NCBI RefSeq assembly: GCF_003660395.1
Contig: NZ_QXQT01000004.1
Location: 39,273 to 103,272, forward strand
DNA length: 64,000 nt
Origin: Helicobacter vulpis
Lineage (GTDB): Bacteria; Campylobacterota; Campylobacteria; Campylobacterales; Helicobacteraceae
Reading direction: 5' to 3'
Positions 25,041 through 34,193 of this stretch are shown here, piece after piece (position 1 is the first letter of the stretch; each line of letters opens with the position of its first letter). Below the pieces are notes generated by a model. That model saw only the letters and a list, made by a program, of their open reading frames with translations. It made no database searches and was not told the origin of the DNA. A program made the translations under genes and the position numbers.

Positions 25041-27161
25041 CTAGAAACTTCCCTCTAATAAAAAGTTAAAGAGCGTGTCAAATCTCTTTTTAGTTTCTGC
25101 ACTGAGCCTATTTTCTAGATCAGGGGTGTTTTTAAACGCGCTAGAGATCACGCCAGCTATCCTAAGATGCTTGCAATCCTGTAAACCAAATTGTTTGCGA
25201 TCCTCTTGGCTAAAAAGAGATTCTAGTTTGATATCTTCGTTACAAAACTCCTCAAAGCCTGCCTTAGGGTTTTCCCCATCCATAAAGGCTTCTTTGAGTG
25301 TGATGGCGCGCACTTTTGTATTTTTCTGTGCTGCTTCTTTCATCGCCTCGCCGGCTTTATCAGCATCTACAAGCAAGATCGGGTGATCTATGCTGATGTC
25401 TTTTATAAAATCTAAAAGAGCTTTGAGCTTGCTTGCCATCTCTGCGCCGTCTTTACCGACCCCGCTAATGGGGAGAAATGTCAATTTAGAAGCTTCTTTC
25501 TTTGGATAAATTTTCTGGTAAGCGCCAAAGATATTGTAATCCATGATGCCTTCTACGAAGACCCATTTTCTGTTTTTGAGATCGGTACTAGAAGTGGCGA
25601 GATTGAGATTAGAAGTGGCCCCAAGGGCCATACACATTTTTCTTAGAGCGTTCACCTCTCCGGATTCTTTTAGAGAAAAATCATTATCAATCCACGACCC
25701 TCTAGTGTCTGGTTTTGTATTTTTCACAACCATCCGCACCTCATCTAAATGATCGATGTGCAACATGAAGGGTGAATGGGTGCTAATAATAAAAGTGATA
25801 CCCTGTTCTCTCCCAAAATTTTTAAGAAAATCCCTAAATTCTATTTGGGCGGGGATGCTCAGGCTATTTTCTGGTTCGTCTATGAGCACAATATCACCCC
25901 GACTAATCGCGTCCCTGTGGAGAAAATTGAAAAAGAAATGGAAGAATTTTTGAAATCCAGTGCTTTGGCGATCTAGAGAGACCTTGCTGGTGGTATCATC
26001 GGAGTGGTGGTCCTTTTTAGAGATGGAAAAAACCACTTCGCTATCGCCCAACACGATGTTGAACGCGTATACATCTGTCTTTTCATAGAGTCTATACAGC
26101 GCGTTGAAGCGTTCACTAACCTTCTTTAAGTGTGCGCAAATATCCTTTTCTGTTTTCTTGAAGCGGTTTTCATTGCCCTTGTTTTTGATTTCATAGGCTC
26201 TTGTAACTTTATCCAGCGGTATGTCCAGAATTTTAAACAGAGTTTGGAAAAATGCAGACTGCCCTATCTGCTGGTAAGCAACGCGTAAATGCTGATCTGT
26301 TAATTTTGCCTCCTGATGCGCATAAGAGAAAATATTAGGAAAGCCAACGCCGATTTCTTGAGGAAGTTCATCGATTTGTGCCCATCCATCCAAACCTAAC
26401 TCTTTTCTGTATGCCCTAGGCGTGTTGCCCTGTTCTTTAAGCGATTCATTGTCTTCTAAGGAAAGTCTCTCAAGCCCTCGTCGCAAATCCGCAAGAACAC
26501 CATACCCCTGTTCCTTGTAGCCACTCAGACTAGAGTTGACTACTTTGAACTTGATGCCAGATTGGCTTCCATATACTTCTTTAATATCGTGATGCATATC
26601 ATCACAAACGTTCTTGATGTACATGGTGTCCCATGCCAGTGTGAACACAAGCCCACAGCACACCTCTGATTTCTCCAATTTAAGAAATATTGCCTTTCCT
26701 TTGTGATCCTCGCCATAAATGGCCTCGACGGGTTTGGCAAAAATTTTCTGAAGACTCTCGTATCCGTATTCACAGCCCGTTATGTCCTTAAAATTTTCCT
26801 TAGCTGTCTTCTTGATAGCTGCAGAGAGAGAAGAAATCACAAATTCCTTTTTTTGTAGGGCCTCTTCAGGCTTGAGCTTACTCATAGCATTCACAGAGAT
26901 GGAATACTCCACCCATACCCTCGGCTTTCCTGTCCCAATGTCAAAAGTGGGTTCATCCTTGTCGCTCAATTGGCCATCTCCCCACTCTGCAATCCCAGCC
27001 AACACATTACTTTTCCCTTCATTATTGGCTCCAATCAGGCAAATCAACCCCCCTGTTCCGACCACGCCTAGATCTAATCTTGTTTCCGGTTTCTCAGAGT
27101 TACAGACCCCCAAATTCCTAAAGTTTTCAAACACAATTTTACGCGTACAAAGAATGCCCAT
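25041..27161 (-). CDS. OLD-family ATPase/TOPRIM nuclease (706 aa)
   Basis: The ABC-type ATPase head has Walker A GANNEGKSN at residues 44-52, Walker B VLIDEPENSLS and the switch His in FIISTHSPFML. A C-terminal TOPRIM nuclease domain follows, with VFVEGIMDYNIF (the catalytic Glu) and ILLVDADKAGEA (the DxD). This is the layout of OLD (overcoming lysogenization defect) nucleases. It is cytoplasmic. No UvrD-type helicase (as in Gabija) or reverse transcriptase sits beside it, so it looks like a stand-alone class 1 OLD protein. An anti-phage role is inferred from the family. The ATG at 27161 has only a weak ribosome site. Confidence 0.85.
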   Translation of the reverse strand: MGILCTRKIVFENFRNLGVCNSEKPETRLDLGVVGTGGLICLIGANNEGKSNVLAGIAEWGDGQLSDKDEPTFDIGTGKPRVWVEYSISVNAMSKLKPEEALQKKEFVISSLSAAIKKTAKENFKDITGCEYGYESLQKIFAKPVEAIYGEDHKGKAIFLKLEKSEVCCGLVFTLAWDTMYIKNVCDDMHHDIKEVYGSQSGIKFKVVNSSLSGYKEQGYGVLADLRRGLERLSLEDNESLKEQGNTPRAYRKELGLDGWAQIDELPQEIGVGFPNIFSYAHQEAKLTDQHLRVAYQQIGQSAFFQTLFKILDIPLDKVTRAYEIKNKGNENRFKKTEKDICAHLKKVSERFNALYRLYEKTDVYAFNIVLGDSEVVFSISKKDHHSDDTTSKVSLDRQSTGFQKFFHFFFNFLHRDAISRGDIVLIDEPENSLSIPAQIEFRDFLKNFGREQGITFIISTHSPFMLHIDHLDEVRMVVKNTKPDTRGSWIDNDFSLKESGEVNALRKMCMALGATSNLNLATSSTDLKNRKWVFVEGIMDYNIFGAYQKIYPKKEASKLTFLPISGVGKDGAEMASKLKALLDFIKDISIDHPILLVDADKAGEAMKEAAQKNTKVRAITLKEAFMDGENPKAGFEEFCNEDIKLESLFSQEDRKQFGLQDCKHLRIAGVISSAFKNTPDLENRLSAETKKRFDTLFNFLLEGSF

Positions 27162-27287
27162 GCTTTAAAAAACTCCCTACTGAGGTTTATCATAAGAATG
27201 AAGAAGTGCATGGCGCATTATACCATGAAGTCTTTGGGCGCGTTGGTTGAAAAGCCAGAGGTTTTTAGATAGCATGCGCCAACCCAC

Positions 27288-27896
27288 GTGTATGGATTTA
27301 TCTTGGATTTGATCTCACTTGTCTTGATTCACTTTGGCGCTTTGCTCACCCCGGGTCCGGATTTGTTGCTCATCAGCGCTTATGCCTTGAAGACAGATTT
27401 TAAGCATGCTTTTAAGGCGGTGTGGGGCATTGTGGTGGGGGTGTTGCTTTGGACCATCCTCTCCCTCTTTGGGCTCAAGCTCTTTTTTGAGCTTTTCCCC
27501 TCCATGCGTACAATCATCGCACTTTTGGGGGGTTCTTATCTGCTGTATTTGGCCTTCATGTGTTTGAAGTCCCTCTCTAGGCCCCTGCAATGGCAAAGCA
27601 CAACCCCTAAGCAGGCGTTTTTAAGCGGTTTTTTCACCAATTTGTTAAACCCTAAGGCCGCGCTCTACTTTGGGAGTATTTTTTCTGGTTTGGATTTTGC
27701 GCACACATTGGGGGCTTGGGTGATCGGGGTGCTCGCCCTAGAAACCCTGCTCTTCTTTAGCGCCATCGCCTATCTCTTTTCTAAAGATTCGATGAGAAGG
27801 GCCTATACGCGTTATTATAAGGGGGTGGATCTGTGTTGCGCGTTGCTCTTTGGCGCGTTTGGGAGTTTTCTTTGGATCAAAACCCTTTGGGGGTAA
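27288..27896 (+). CDS. LysE/RhtB-family exporter
   Basis: A 202-residue membrane protein with about six hydrophobic helices. HFGALLTPGPDLLLIS near residue 15 is the RhtB/LysE signature, and FTNLLNPKAALYFGSIF in the middle is the second conserved block. Family members export amino acids or their analogues across the inner membrane; the substrate is not predictable here. The start used is GTG at 27288. A TTG five codons later is also possible, because no strong ribosome site is visible. It lies upstream of the nickel permease pair on the same strand. Confidence 0.85.
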   Translation: MYGFILDLISLVLIHFGALLTPGPDLLLISAYALKTDFKHAFKAVWGIVVGVLLWTILSLFGLKLFFELFPSMRTIIALLGGSYLLYLAFMCLKSLSRPLQWQSTTPKQAFLSGFFTNLLNPKAALYFGSIFSGLDFAHTLGAWVIGVLALETLLFFSAIAYLFSKDSMRRAYTRYYKGVDLCCALLFGAFGSFLWIKTLWG

Positions 27897-27980
27897 AGAT
27901 TTGGATTGTGATAGCCAATGCATACCATTAAGACATCTTATGATAAAGTATTACTAAATTTAAAAATGCGAGGTTGTTTC

Positions 27981-28988
27981 GTGCGCCAGTGGTTGCCTTA
28001 TGCGCTTTTCATTGTCTTTTTGCATGTTTTAGGAGTAGTGCTCTTGTGGATTGCTGGGCAATCTTGGAGTTTCTACGCATACGCCAGTGGGGCGTATGTA
28101 CTGGGGGCGCGGCACGCCTTTGATGCCGATCACATCGCCTGCATTGACAACACCGTGCGCAAGCTCACACAACAAAAGCAAAATGCCATGGGGGTGGGGT
28201 TTTACTTTTCTCTAGGGCATTCGAGCGTGGTGGTTTTAATGACAATCGCAACCGCTTTTGCGGCGCATTGGGCGAATGAACACACCCAACTATTCAAAGA
28301 AGTCGGCGGGATTATTGGCACTTTGGTTTCGGGCTTATTCTTGTTGATTGTGGGAATTTTAAATGCGGTGATCTTGGTGGATTTGGTGCGAATCTTCAAG
28401 CAAACCCGCAGGAATGAGCATTATAACCAAGAACTCTTAGAAGCCAAATTGCAAGAAAGGGGTTTGATTGGGCGCTTTTTTAAACCTCTTTTTGCCTTTG
28501 TGTCCAAAAGCTGGCATCTCTACCCCATCGGATTTCTCTTTGGGTTGGGTTTTGACACCGCCAGTGAGATCGCCCTTTTGGCCATCTCTGGGGCCGCCAT
28601 TAAAATGAGTGTGGTGGGTATGCTCTCTTTGCCTATTTTCTTTGCAGCCGGGATGAGCTTGTTTGACACCTGCGATGGGATTTTCATGGTCAAGGCCTAT
28701 GACTGGGCGTTTAAAACCCCTCTGCGCAAGATCTATTACAATATCACCATCACCAGCTTAGGCGTGCTTGTGGCACTAGGGATTGGATTGGTGGAGCTTT
28801 TTCAGGTCTTGAGCGAAAAAATGCATTGGGAATTTAGCGGAGTGTTGGGTTCTATTCAAAACCTAGAATTTGGGGACTTGGGCTACTATCTTGTGGGGCT
28901 GTTTATACTCGTGTGGGCGATCTCGTATGGGATTTGGAAATTGGGGCGCATTGAGGAGAAATGGAGCAAGGAGCATATAAACGTGTGA
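27981..28988 (+). CDS. nixA: NixA-type nickel/cobalt permease, copy 1
   Basis: A NiCoT-family permease of 335 residues from the GTG at 27981 (a CGAGG site 7 bases upstream), with about eight membrane helices. RHAFDADHIACIDN is the HxxxDH nickel signature in helix II. LGFDTASEI and LFDTCDG are the other conserved blocks. It would bring Ni2+ into the cytoplasm for urease and hydrogenase. Longer in-frame starts at 27918 and 27966 exist but do not match the paralogue at 29083, which begins MRSWLPYALG where this one has VRQWLPYALF. Long stretches of DNA are identical between the two copies. Confidence 0.9.
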   Translation: MRQWLPYALFIVFLHVLGVVLLWIAGQSWSFYAYASGAYVLGARHAFDADHIACIDNTVRKLTQQKQNAMGVGFYFSLGHSSVVVLMTIATAFAAHWANEHTQLFKEVGGIIGTLVSGLFLLIVGILNAVILVDLVRIFKQTRRNEHYNQELLEAKLQERGLIGRFFKPLFAFVSKSWHLYPIGFLFGLGFDTASEIALLAISGAAIKMSVVGMLSLPIFFAAGMSLFDTCDGIFMVKAYDWAFKTPLRKIYYNITITSLGVLVALGIGLVELFQVLSEKMHWEFSGVLGSIQNLEFGDLGYYLVGLFILVWAISYGIWKLGRIEEKWSKEHINV

Positions 28989-29029
28989 AAAATACACACT
29001 CACCCCGTTCTTAATCCTAAATAAGAAAA

Positions 29030-29044
29030 TAATAATTGTTATTA
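29030..29044. promoter_or_regulatory. Fur-box-like palindrome before nixA copy 2
   Basis: TAATAATTGTTATTA matches the holo-Fur consensus TAATAATnATTATTA of H. pylori with one mismatch. It contains the exact inverted repeat ATAATAA-TTG-TTATTAT. It lies 38 bases before the second nickel permease, where a promoter would be. NikR boxes have a wider gap between halves, so Fur is the better match, but either regulator is possible. Confidence 0.5.
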
Positions 29045-29082
29045 TGTTACAAATCATAAAATAAAAAAATATTGGAGATTCC

Positions 29083-30078
29083 ATGCGTTCCTGGTTACCT
29101 TATGCGTTAGGCATTGTATTTTTACATTTATTAGTGGCTGTGCTCTTGATTCTAGCTGATAACCCGAGCTTTTATGGCATGGCGCTCACGGCTTATATCT
29201 GGGGGAGTCGGCACGCCTTTGATGCCGATCACATCGCCTGCATTGACAACACCGTGCGCAAGCTCACCCAACAAAAGCAAGATGCCATGGGGGTGGGCTT
29301 TTACTTTTCTTTAGGGCATTCCACTGTGGTGATCTTAGTTACCGCAGTGAGCGCCTTTGCGATGCACTGGGCTAAAAAACACTTCCCCATACTAGAAGAG
29401 GTGGGCGGGGTGTTGGGGCTGGGGATTTCCGGGCTGTTTTTGATCCTAGTGGGTGTCTTAAACGCGTCGATCCTAATCGATCTCTTCAAAGTCCTAAAGG
29501 CCAGCCGTCAAAACAAACACACGCCAGAAGCCCTAGAAACTATGCTCGATGAAAACGGTTTAATGAAGCGTTTCTTTAGCTCTCTCTTTGGCTTTATCAC
29601 CAAAAGTTGGCATGTTTTTCCGGTGGGCTTTCTCTTTGGGCTGGGTTTTGGCACGGCAAGCCAGATCGCCCTGTTAGCTGTGGCCGGTGTGGCCGTCCAA
29701 ACCAGTATCTTAGGGATGTTGGCCCTGCCTGTCGCCTTTGCAGCCGGGATGACTTTGTTTGACACCTGCGATGGGATTTTCATGGTCAAGGCCTATGACT
29801 GGGCGTTTAAAACCCCGGTACGCAAGATCTATTACAATATCACCATCACCAGCTTAGGCGTGCTTGTGGCACTAGGGATTGGTGTTATCCAACTCTTCCA
29901 GGTGCTCAGTGGGCAGATGGGCTGGGAATTTGAAGGTCTGTTAGGCTATTTGCAAGGCTTGGATTTCGAACACTTGGGCTATTACATCGTGGGGCTATTC
30001 GTACTCGTGTGGGCGACCTCGTATGGGGTTTGGAAATTGGGGCGCATTGAAGAGAGATGGGGGCTTCCTAGGGCTTAA
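29083..30078 (+). CDS. nixA: NixA-type nickel/cobalt permease, copy 2
   Basis: 331 residues with the same NiCoT topology as copy 1: RHAFDADHIACIDN, LGFGTASQIALL (copy 1 has LGFDTASEIALL) and TLFDTCDG. A GGAG site lies 5 bases before the ATG. It is separated from copy 1 by 94 AT-rich bases that contain a Fur-like palindrome, so it may be regulated apart from copy 1. Two tandem permeases suggest higher nickel demand, or a split in metal preference (Ni versus Co), which the sequence cannot settle. Confidence 0.92.
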   Translation: MRSWLPYALGIVFLHLLVAVLLILADNPSFYGMALTAYIWGSRHAFDADHIACIDNTVRKLTQQKQDAMGVGFYFSLGHSTVVILVTAVSAFAMHWAKKHFPILEEVGGVLGLGISGLFLILVGVLNASILIDLFKVLKASRQNKHTPEALETMLDENGLMKRFFSSLFGFITKSWHVFPVGFLFGLGFGTASQIALLAVAGVAVQTSILGMLALPVAFAAGMTLFDTCDGIFMVKAYDWAFKTPVRKIYYNITITSLGVLVALGIGVIQLFQVLSGQMGWEFEGLLGYLQGLDFEHLGYYIVGLFVLVWATSYGVWKLGRIEERWGLPRA

Positions 30079-30094
30079 AGCCCCCTTAGGGGGG
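30071..30094 (+). terminator. Hairpin after nixA copy 2
   Basis: Overlapping inverted repeats GGGCTTaAAGCCC and CCCCC-TTAG-GGGGG lie across and just after the stop codon, between two converging genes. No long T run follows, so bidirectional termination is plausible but not certain. Confidence 0.4.
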
Positions 30095-30096
30095 TC

Positions 30097-31506
30097 CTAA
30101 AAGGACAAGATTTTAATATTGACCTTCTCACCCGGGAAACTGCGGATAAAGACAATGTTGTTAGCGTTGCTACAGACTTGGTTGGGTTGTTTGAGCATCT
30201 TGGCATCGCAGGTGGTGAGGGTGAAGTGTTGGTTTAACGCGTCAATGCTGACGCTAAAACTGCTTGCACGGGCTTGGTGGTTTTCCAAACCGGCCACATA
30301 AACCGTGTTGGGGAAGATGGTAGAGCTACGGGTGTCGGCTGCGGTGGTGGCCTTGTTGGTCGCGTGCATGATAGAGCCGGCAATACCTGCAGCCAACCCC
30401 CCATAGCCCGGGGCCACTTCTCCGGCTGTGTTTAAGGCCGCTTCAGTGCCCGTTTTCAAGATAGCCGAAGTGATGGCGCGGGTCTTAATGGCGGGCAAGG
30501 TCTTTTTGTACTCAGCCTGCACCACCCCATTAAAATGCGATAGAATTTCAAATTTTTGATTCTTACCTCCGGTGGAGAGTTCAAAATTCGTGTGGAAATT
30601 GCGCCCTGGTTTTAGAAGGGGGAGGGCATAGTTCCAGGTGGAATTCTTATATTCCTCTAAGGTGGGTTGCGCACCATCTTCGATGATCACCCATGTCATT
30701 TTTTCCTTAGAATGTCTCTCAAAGTGTTTGATGTCCTGGGCGATCGCTGGGGCCTTGCTAATCGCATAGGCCTCTTTGAGACTATCTAGGCTCTTGCTAT
30801 AATCCCCATTAACCCCATAGAACAAGCCCGCCACATAGCTGATCATGGGATTGATAAAGCCATCATAGGCCTGTAATTGCTTGAGATTAGAATAACGCGC
30901 GCTCAATTGCTGATCAAAGCCTGAAAGACTCGCTGTCATGTTTTTGAATTTAGCCGCGTCCTTCTTTTGGGCATTGGCATTCATCTTGTCTAGATTCTTT
31001 TGAATCTCTTTGGTGTAGACTTCCTTAACGCGGCGTTGGCGATCTAGAGTGCGGTTAAATTCCACTCTAGAATCTTGGAGGTTGCCCATAAACGCATAGT
31101 CTAGGGCCATGTAATAATTGGTCAATTCCCACTCATACATATGTCCCTCATAGGGAATATTTGTGGCACTTCCATAGGTGGCCGCGCCCAATTTGGCGAT
31201 CCCTTTTTCTAGGCTTCTGTAGTGGGTGTCAAAAACTTTATTGGCTTTATCCAAGACTTCTAAAGAGCCCTTATAATTCCCCATCATAAACGCATTCACC
31301 CCATCTTGCAACTGCCATAAGGGCGCGTCTATTTGCTTTTGATCCTTGGCGATGATGTCCTTAGCAAATTGATCGGCCTGTTGGTTTTGCTTGGCGTAAT
31401 AAGCGCTGTGAAAGCTGGCCAATTGGTTACGGCTTTGTGTGTTGGCACAGCCGAGCAAAATTGCCCCCAAAGCCATGCACCCATAAATCCCCATACGTGT
31501 TCTCAT
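30097..31506 (-). CDS. Lipoprotein, COG3014-like (469 aa)
   Basis: An N-terminal signal ends in the lipobox AILLGC (Cys20), so the protein is lipid-anchored. The first ~260 residues are helical and TPR-like (for example WELTNYYMALDYAFMGNLQD and FYGVNGDYSKSLDSLKEAY). A Gly/Ala-rich hydrophobic stretch follows (VAPGYGGLAAGIAGSIM, about residues 365-381), then a Cys-containing beta-type C-terminus. This layout resembles the uncharacterised COG3014 lipoproteins. Its function is unknown. It converges on nixA copy 2 and is followed upstream by the urease accessory genes on the same strand. Confidence 0.75.
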   Translation of the reverse strand: MRTRMGIYGCMALGAILLGCANTQSRNQLASFHSAYYAKQNQQADQFAKDIIAKDQKQIDAPLWQLQDGVNAFMMGNYKGSLEVLDKANKVFDTHYRSLEKGIAKLGAATYGSATNIPYEGHMYEWELTNYYMALDYAFMGNLQDSRVEFNRTLDRQRRVKEVYTKEIQKNLDKMNANAQKKDAAKFKNMTASLSGFDQQLSARYSNLKQLQAYDGFINPMISYVAGLFYGVNGDYSKSLDSLKEAYAISKAPAIAQDIKHFERHSKEKMTWVIIEDGAQPTLEEYKNSTWNYALPLLKPGRNFHTNFELSTGGKNQKFEILSHFNGVVQAEYKKTLPAIKTRAITSAILKTGTEAALNTAGEVAPGYGGLAAGIAGSIMHATNKATTAADTRSSTIFPNTVYVAGLENHQARASSFSVSIDALNQHFTLTTCDAKMLKQPNQVCSNANNIVFIRSFPGEKVNIKILSF

Positions 31507-31558
31507 AAAAACTCCTCAGATTAATTTGGACGGCAAATATAACAAAAATGCAAAGCTC

Positions 31559-32371
31559 TTAGACTAACAATTGCGAAACAGCTTGGCGCAATTCCAGCAA
31601 GGGTTCAGAACCACAGGCTAGGGCCTTGAGACAAAAGCTACCATATTCTTCGGGCAGGCGCGAAGCCAAAGCACTTAACCCGCCATTGAGTTTGGATTCT
31701 TCTAAGAGTGCTTGGATCGCCTCTTGTTTTAGGCGTTTTGTGAAAAACACCATATTGAGATAGTGGGTGTAAGAATCGAACATGCAGGGGTTAGTCAGAT
31801 TCATACGTGCTGGTTCTAAGATAGTGTTGTCTAAGAAGATGGGCATGGAGTCTTGGGGGCTGTGGTAGAGAATCTCAAGTGTAGAGTGAATCTTGTGAAA
31901 GGCAAAGGCTTCCCCATAAGCGATCCGCCCCGCGGCTATGATCTCGCTATAAAGCAATTCAGAGTCAGGGTGTAAAATGATCTGCGTGTGGTTTTTGAAA
32001 TGCGCGTTAGCAAAGGGCAAAATGGGCAGGGGGGAAAAATCCAATAACGCATGCTCTTTAACCACAATGCGCTGTTGGCGGCTGGCATACCCTTCTTCGG
32101 TGTCAAAAATCTTTTCAAAGCTCTGGCTAGAGAGCTTGAGTTGGCAATGCGCCCCCACTTCTATTTCGATTTCTTGCGAATCACCCTTGAGCATACCCGC
32201 GCCCACAACCAAGAGCATGATTTCGCTCAAAGAATCCTTTTCATGGAAAGCGGGCATGAGCTTGAAGGGGGGGGTGAAGTAATTATCAGCGATCACACAA
32301 CGTCCATTAGCCCCAATGGCCGTTCTCAAATACAATTTAGACGCTTGGGCGTAGGTAGTTTGGTGTTCCAT
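31559..32371 (-). CDS. ureH: Urease accessory protein UreH (UreD)
   Basis: 270 residues. This is the scaffold that binds apo-urease with UreF and UreG so nickel can be inserted. TPPFKLM, LLYSEIIAAGR and CMFDSYTHYLN match Helicobacter UreH along its length. The ATG at 32371 overlaps the ureG stop (TGATG). An upstream start at 32404 would only add residues lying inside ureG. It is the last gene of the ureIEFGH unit. Confidence 0.94.
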   Translation of the reverse strand: MEHQTTYAQASKLYLRTAIGANGRCVIADNYFTPPFKLMPAFHEKDSLSEIMLLVVGAGMLKGDSQEIEIEVGAHCQLKLSSQSFEKIFDTEEGYASRQQRIVVKEHALLDFSPLPILPFANAHFKNHTQIILHPDSELLYSEIIAAGRIAYGEAFAFHKIHSTLEILYHSPQDSMPIFLDNTILEPARMNLTNPCMFDSYTHYLNMVFFTKRLKQEAIQALLEESKLNGGLSALASRLPEEYGSFCLKALACGSEPLLELRQAVSQLLV

Positions 32372-32970
32372 CAGTCTTCTAAGAGGGCGTATTTTTTGAT
32401 CCAAGCGATCACGCGATCCAAGCCCTCTTTGGAGCGGATATTGGTGAACAAAAAGGGCTTTTCATGGCGCATTTTCTTAGAATCGCGCTCCATCACGCCC
32501 AAATCCGCCCCCACATAGGGGGCTAGATCGATCTTGTTGATGATGAGCAAATCCGAGCGCGTGATCCCTGGCCCTCCTTTGCGCGGGATTTTATCTCCCT
32601 CAGCGACATCGATCACAAAGATCGTAAAATCGGCTAATTCGGGGTTAAAGGTGGTGGAGAGATTGTCCCCCCCACTTTCAATAAACATCAATTCAATATC
32701 GGGGAATTTATTATGCAATTCCTCTACCGCCTCTAAATTCATAGAGGCATCTTCCCTAATAGCGGTATGGGGACACCCGCCCGTTTCTACCCCGATGATC
32801 CTCTCCCTGGGCATCACCGAATTTCTGCATAAAAACTCGGCATCTTCTTTGGTGTAAATGTCATTGGTGATCACCCCAATGCTGTATTCTTGGCTCATCG
32901 CGCGCGTGAGCGCTTCAATCAGCGCGGTTTTACCACTGCCCACAGGCCCACAAACCCCTATTTTAACCAT
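32371..32970 (-). CDS. ureG: Urease accessory GTPase UreG
   Basis: A 199-residue GTPase of the SIMIBI class. The Walker A loop [11 protein letters not shown] is at residues 8-18. The CPH-type nickel motif appears as [13 protein letters not shown], and ESGGDN and NKIDLAPY complete the GTP site. It powers delivery of nickel to urease, receiving the metal from UreE. It lies 20 bases after ureF and overlaps ureH. Confidence 0.97.
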   Translation of the reverse strand: MVKIGVCGPVGSGKTALIEALTRAMSQEYSIGVITNDIYTKEDAEFLCRNSVMPRERIIGVETGGCPHTAIREDASMNLEAVEELHNKFPDIELMFIESGGDNLSTTFNPELADFTIFVIDVAEGDKIPRKGGPGITRSDLLIINKIDLAPYVGADLGVMERDSKKMRHEKPFLFTNIRSKEGLDRVIAWIKKYALLED

Positions 32971-32990
32971 GTTCGTCCTTTTTAATGGTG

Positions 32991-33674
32991 TTAAGACATA
33001 TACAATCTGGAGTATAAAGACTCGTGTTGCATCGCCTTGATGTCATTATGGATGCTCGCCGCACACAGATAGGACTCGTCCAATTCCTCTAAACGCTCCA
33101 AAATTGTTACAAAACTCTCTTGCAAGGCTAATAAAATGCGTTGCCCATCATTTTGGGCTAGGGGGATGGTCTTCACACAGTTGATCACCGCATTGGAACT
33201 TTGGGCGTAGAGATAATGCTTTAAACTTGCTTGCAAATCCAAGCCCATGCAGGCACAAAATACCCCATAACTGGTAGCATGTGTGGGGGTGATACTCGCT
33301 TGGGCGTAATTTGTGAAAAAAGCATGGGGGGGCAAATCCAACCCCATCAATGTTTTTAAAAAGCGACTTCCTAATTTTTGATTCGCGCCGCGCAACTCTA
33401 GCGGGGGCGTGGCCAACGCGATACGCTCTTCCATCGTTAAAATGGGTTCGAGCGCGTTGCGTTGGGCGTACGCATAGGCCAATTTCAAGCTCAGTAAATC
33501 CGTGTAGAGAAACTGTGTGTTTAGGAAAGCTTGCATATAAGCTAGCGCGCTTGGTTTGTCATGTACTTCTTTGTGCTGGATGTAGGTCTCTAGCCCAAAA
33601 GAATGGGTGTAGCTCCCAATGGGAAACATGGCATCGTTGATCTGCAGGAGGATAAAATCTGTTTGCATGTTCAT
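32991..33674 (-). CDS. ureF: Urease accessory protein UreF
   Basis: An all-helical 227-residue protein, with [20 protein letters not shown] at the N-terminus as in all UreF. It forms the UreF-UreH platform that recruits UreG and couples GTP hydrolysis to nickel insertion. The ATG overlaps the ureE stop (ATGA). An ATG two codons later is equally possible. Length is close to that of H. pylori UreF. Confidence 0.95.
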   Translation of the reverse strand: MNMQTDFILLQINDAMFPIGSYTHSFGLETYIQHKEVHDKPSALAYMQAFLNTQFLYTDLLSLKLAYAYAQRNALEPILTMEERIALATPPLELRGANQKLGSRFLKTLMGLDLPPHAFFTNYAQASITPTHATSYGVFCACMGLDLQASLKHYLYAQSSNAVINCVKTIPLAQNDGQRILLALQESFVTILERLEELDESYLCAASIHNDIKAMQHESLYSRLYMS

Positions 33675-34192
33675 CTTTTGATCACGACAAGCTGATCGCT
33701 GTCTTGGAATTTCAAGGGCGCGCCCAAACCCAGCGGGTCCGCATGGGGCGCGCTCACGCTAATGCGCTGCGCATTGTCTAATTTGCTTTGTAAAACCTCA
33801 TGGGTGACTCCCAATTTCTCAAAGAGAATTTTCAGGGGCTTTTCAAATGGGGTTTTAAAACTCAAATGCTGATCGCCATAGTAAAGGGAGGCATGGCGGT
33901 TGCCCACCTCATAGCACACTCTAGCCACCTGTGCGTAGTCGTGCGCGTAAACACAAATCACCTCAGTGGGGAGAATATTAATCGCCACCACGCGCGCGGA
34001 GTCTTCAAAGAGGATATCTCCATCGCGCAAACCTACCGGTTTGGGTAGTTTCAGCGCGATCTCCACGCCAGCGCGCGACACCCACCGCCCCATTTTTCTC
34101 TGGGTGTCAAACCACTCTAGGTCAATATAGTCTAACTCTTTGGAGCTAGGCTGTTGGTGCAAATTGCCTAAGATGGCTTGGGCTAAGATCAT
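33671..34192 (-). CDS. ureE: Urease nickel metallochaperone UreE
   Basis: 173 residues. An N-terminal peptide-binding domain is followed by a metal-binding domain with [14 protein letters not shown], which includes the conserved nickel His. There is no long histidine tail of the kind found in Klebsiella UreE. It passes Ni2+ to UreG. The gene follows ureI by one base and overlaps ureF by four. Confidence 0.94.
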   Translation of the reverse strand: MILAQAILGNLHQQPSSKELDYIDLEWFDTQRKMGRWVSRAGVEIALKLPKPVGLRDGDILFEDSARVVAINILPTEVICVYAHDYAQVARVCYEVGNRHASLYYGDQHLSFKTPFEKPLKILFEKLGVTHEVLQSKLDNAQRISVSAPHADPLGLGAPLKFQDSDQLVVIKR

Positions 34193-34193
34193 A

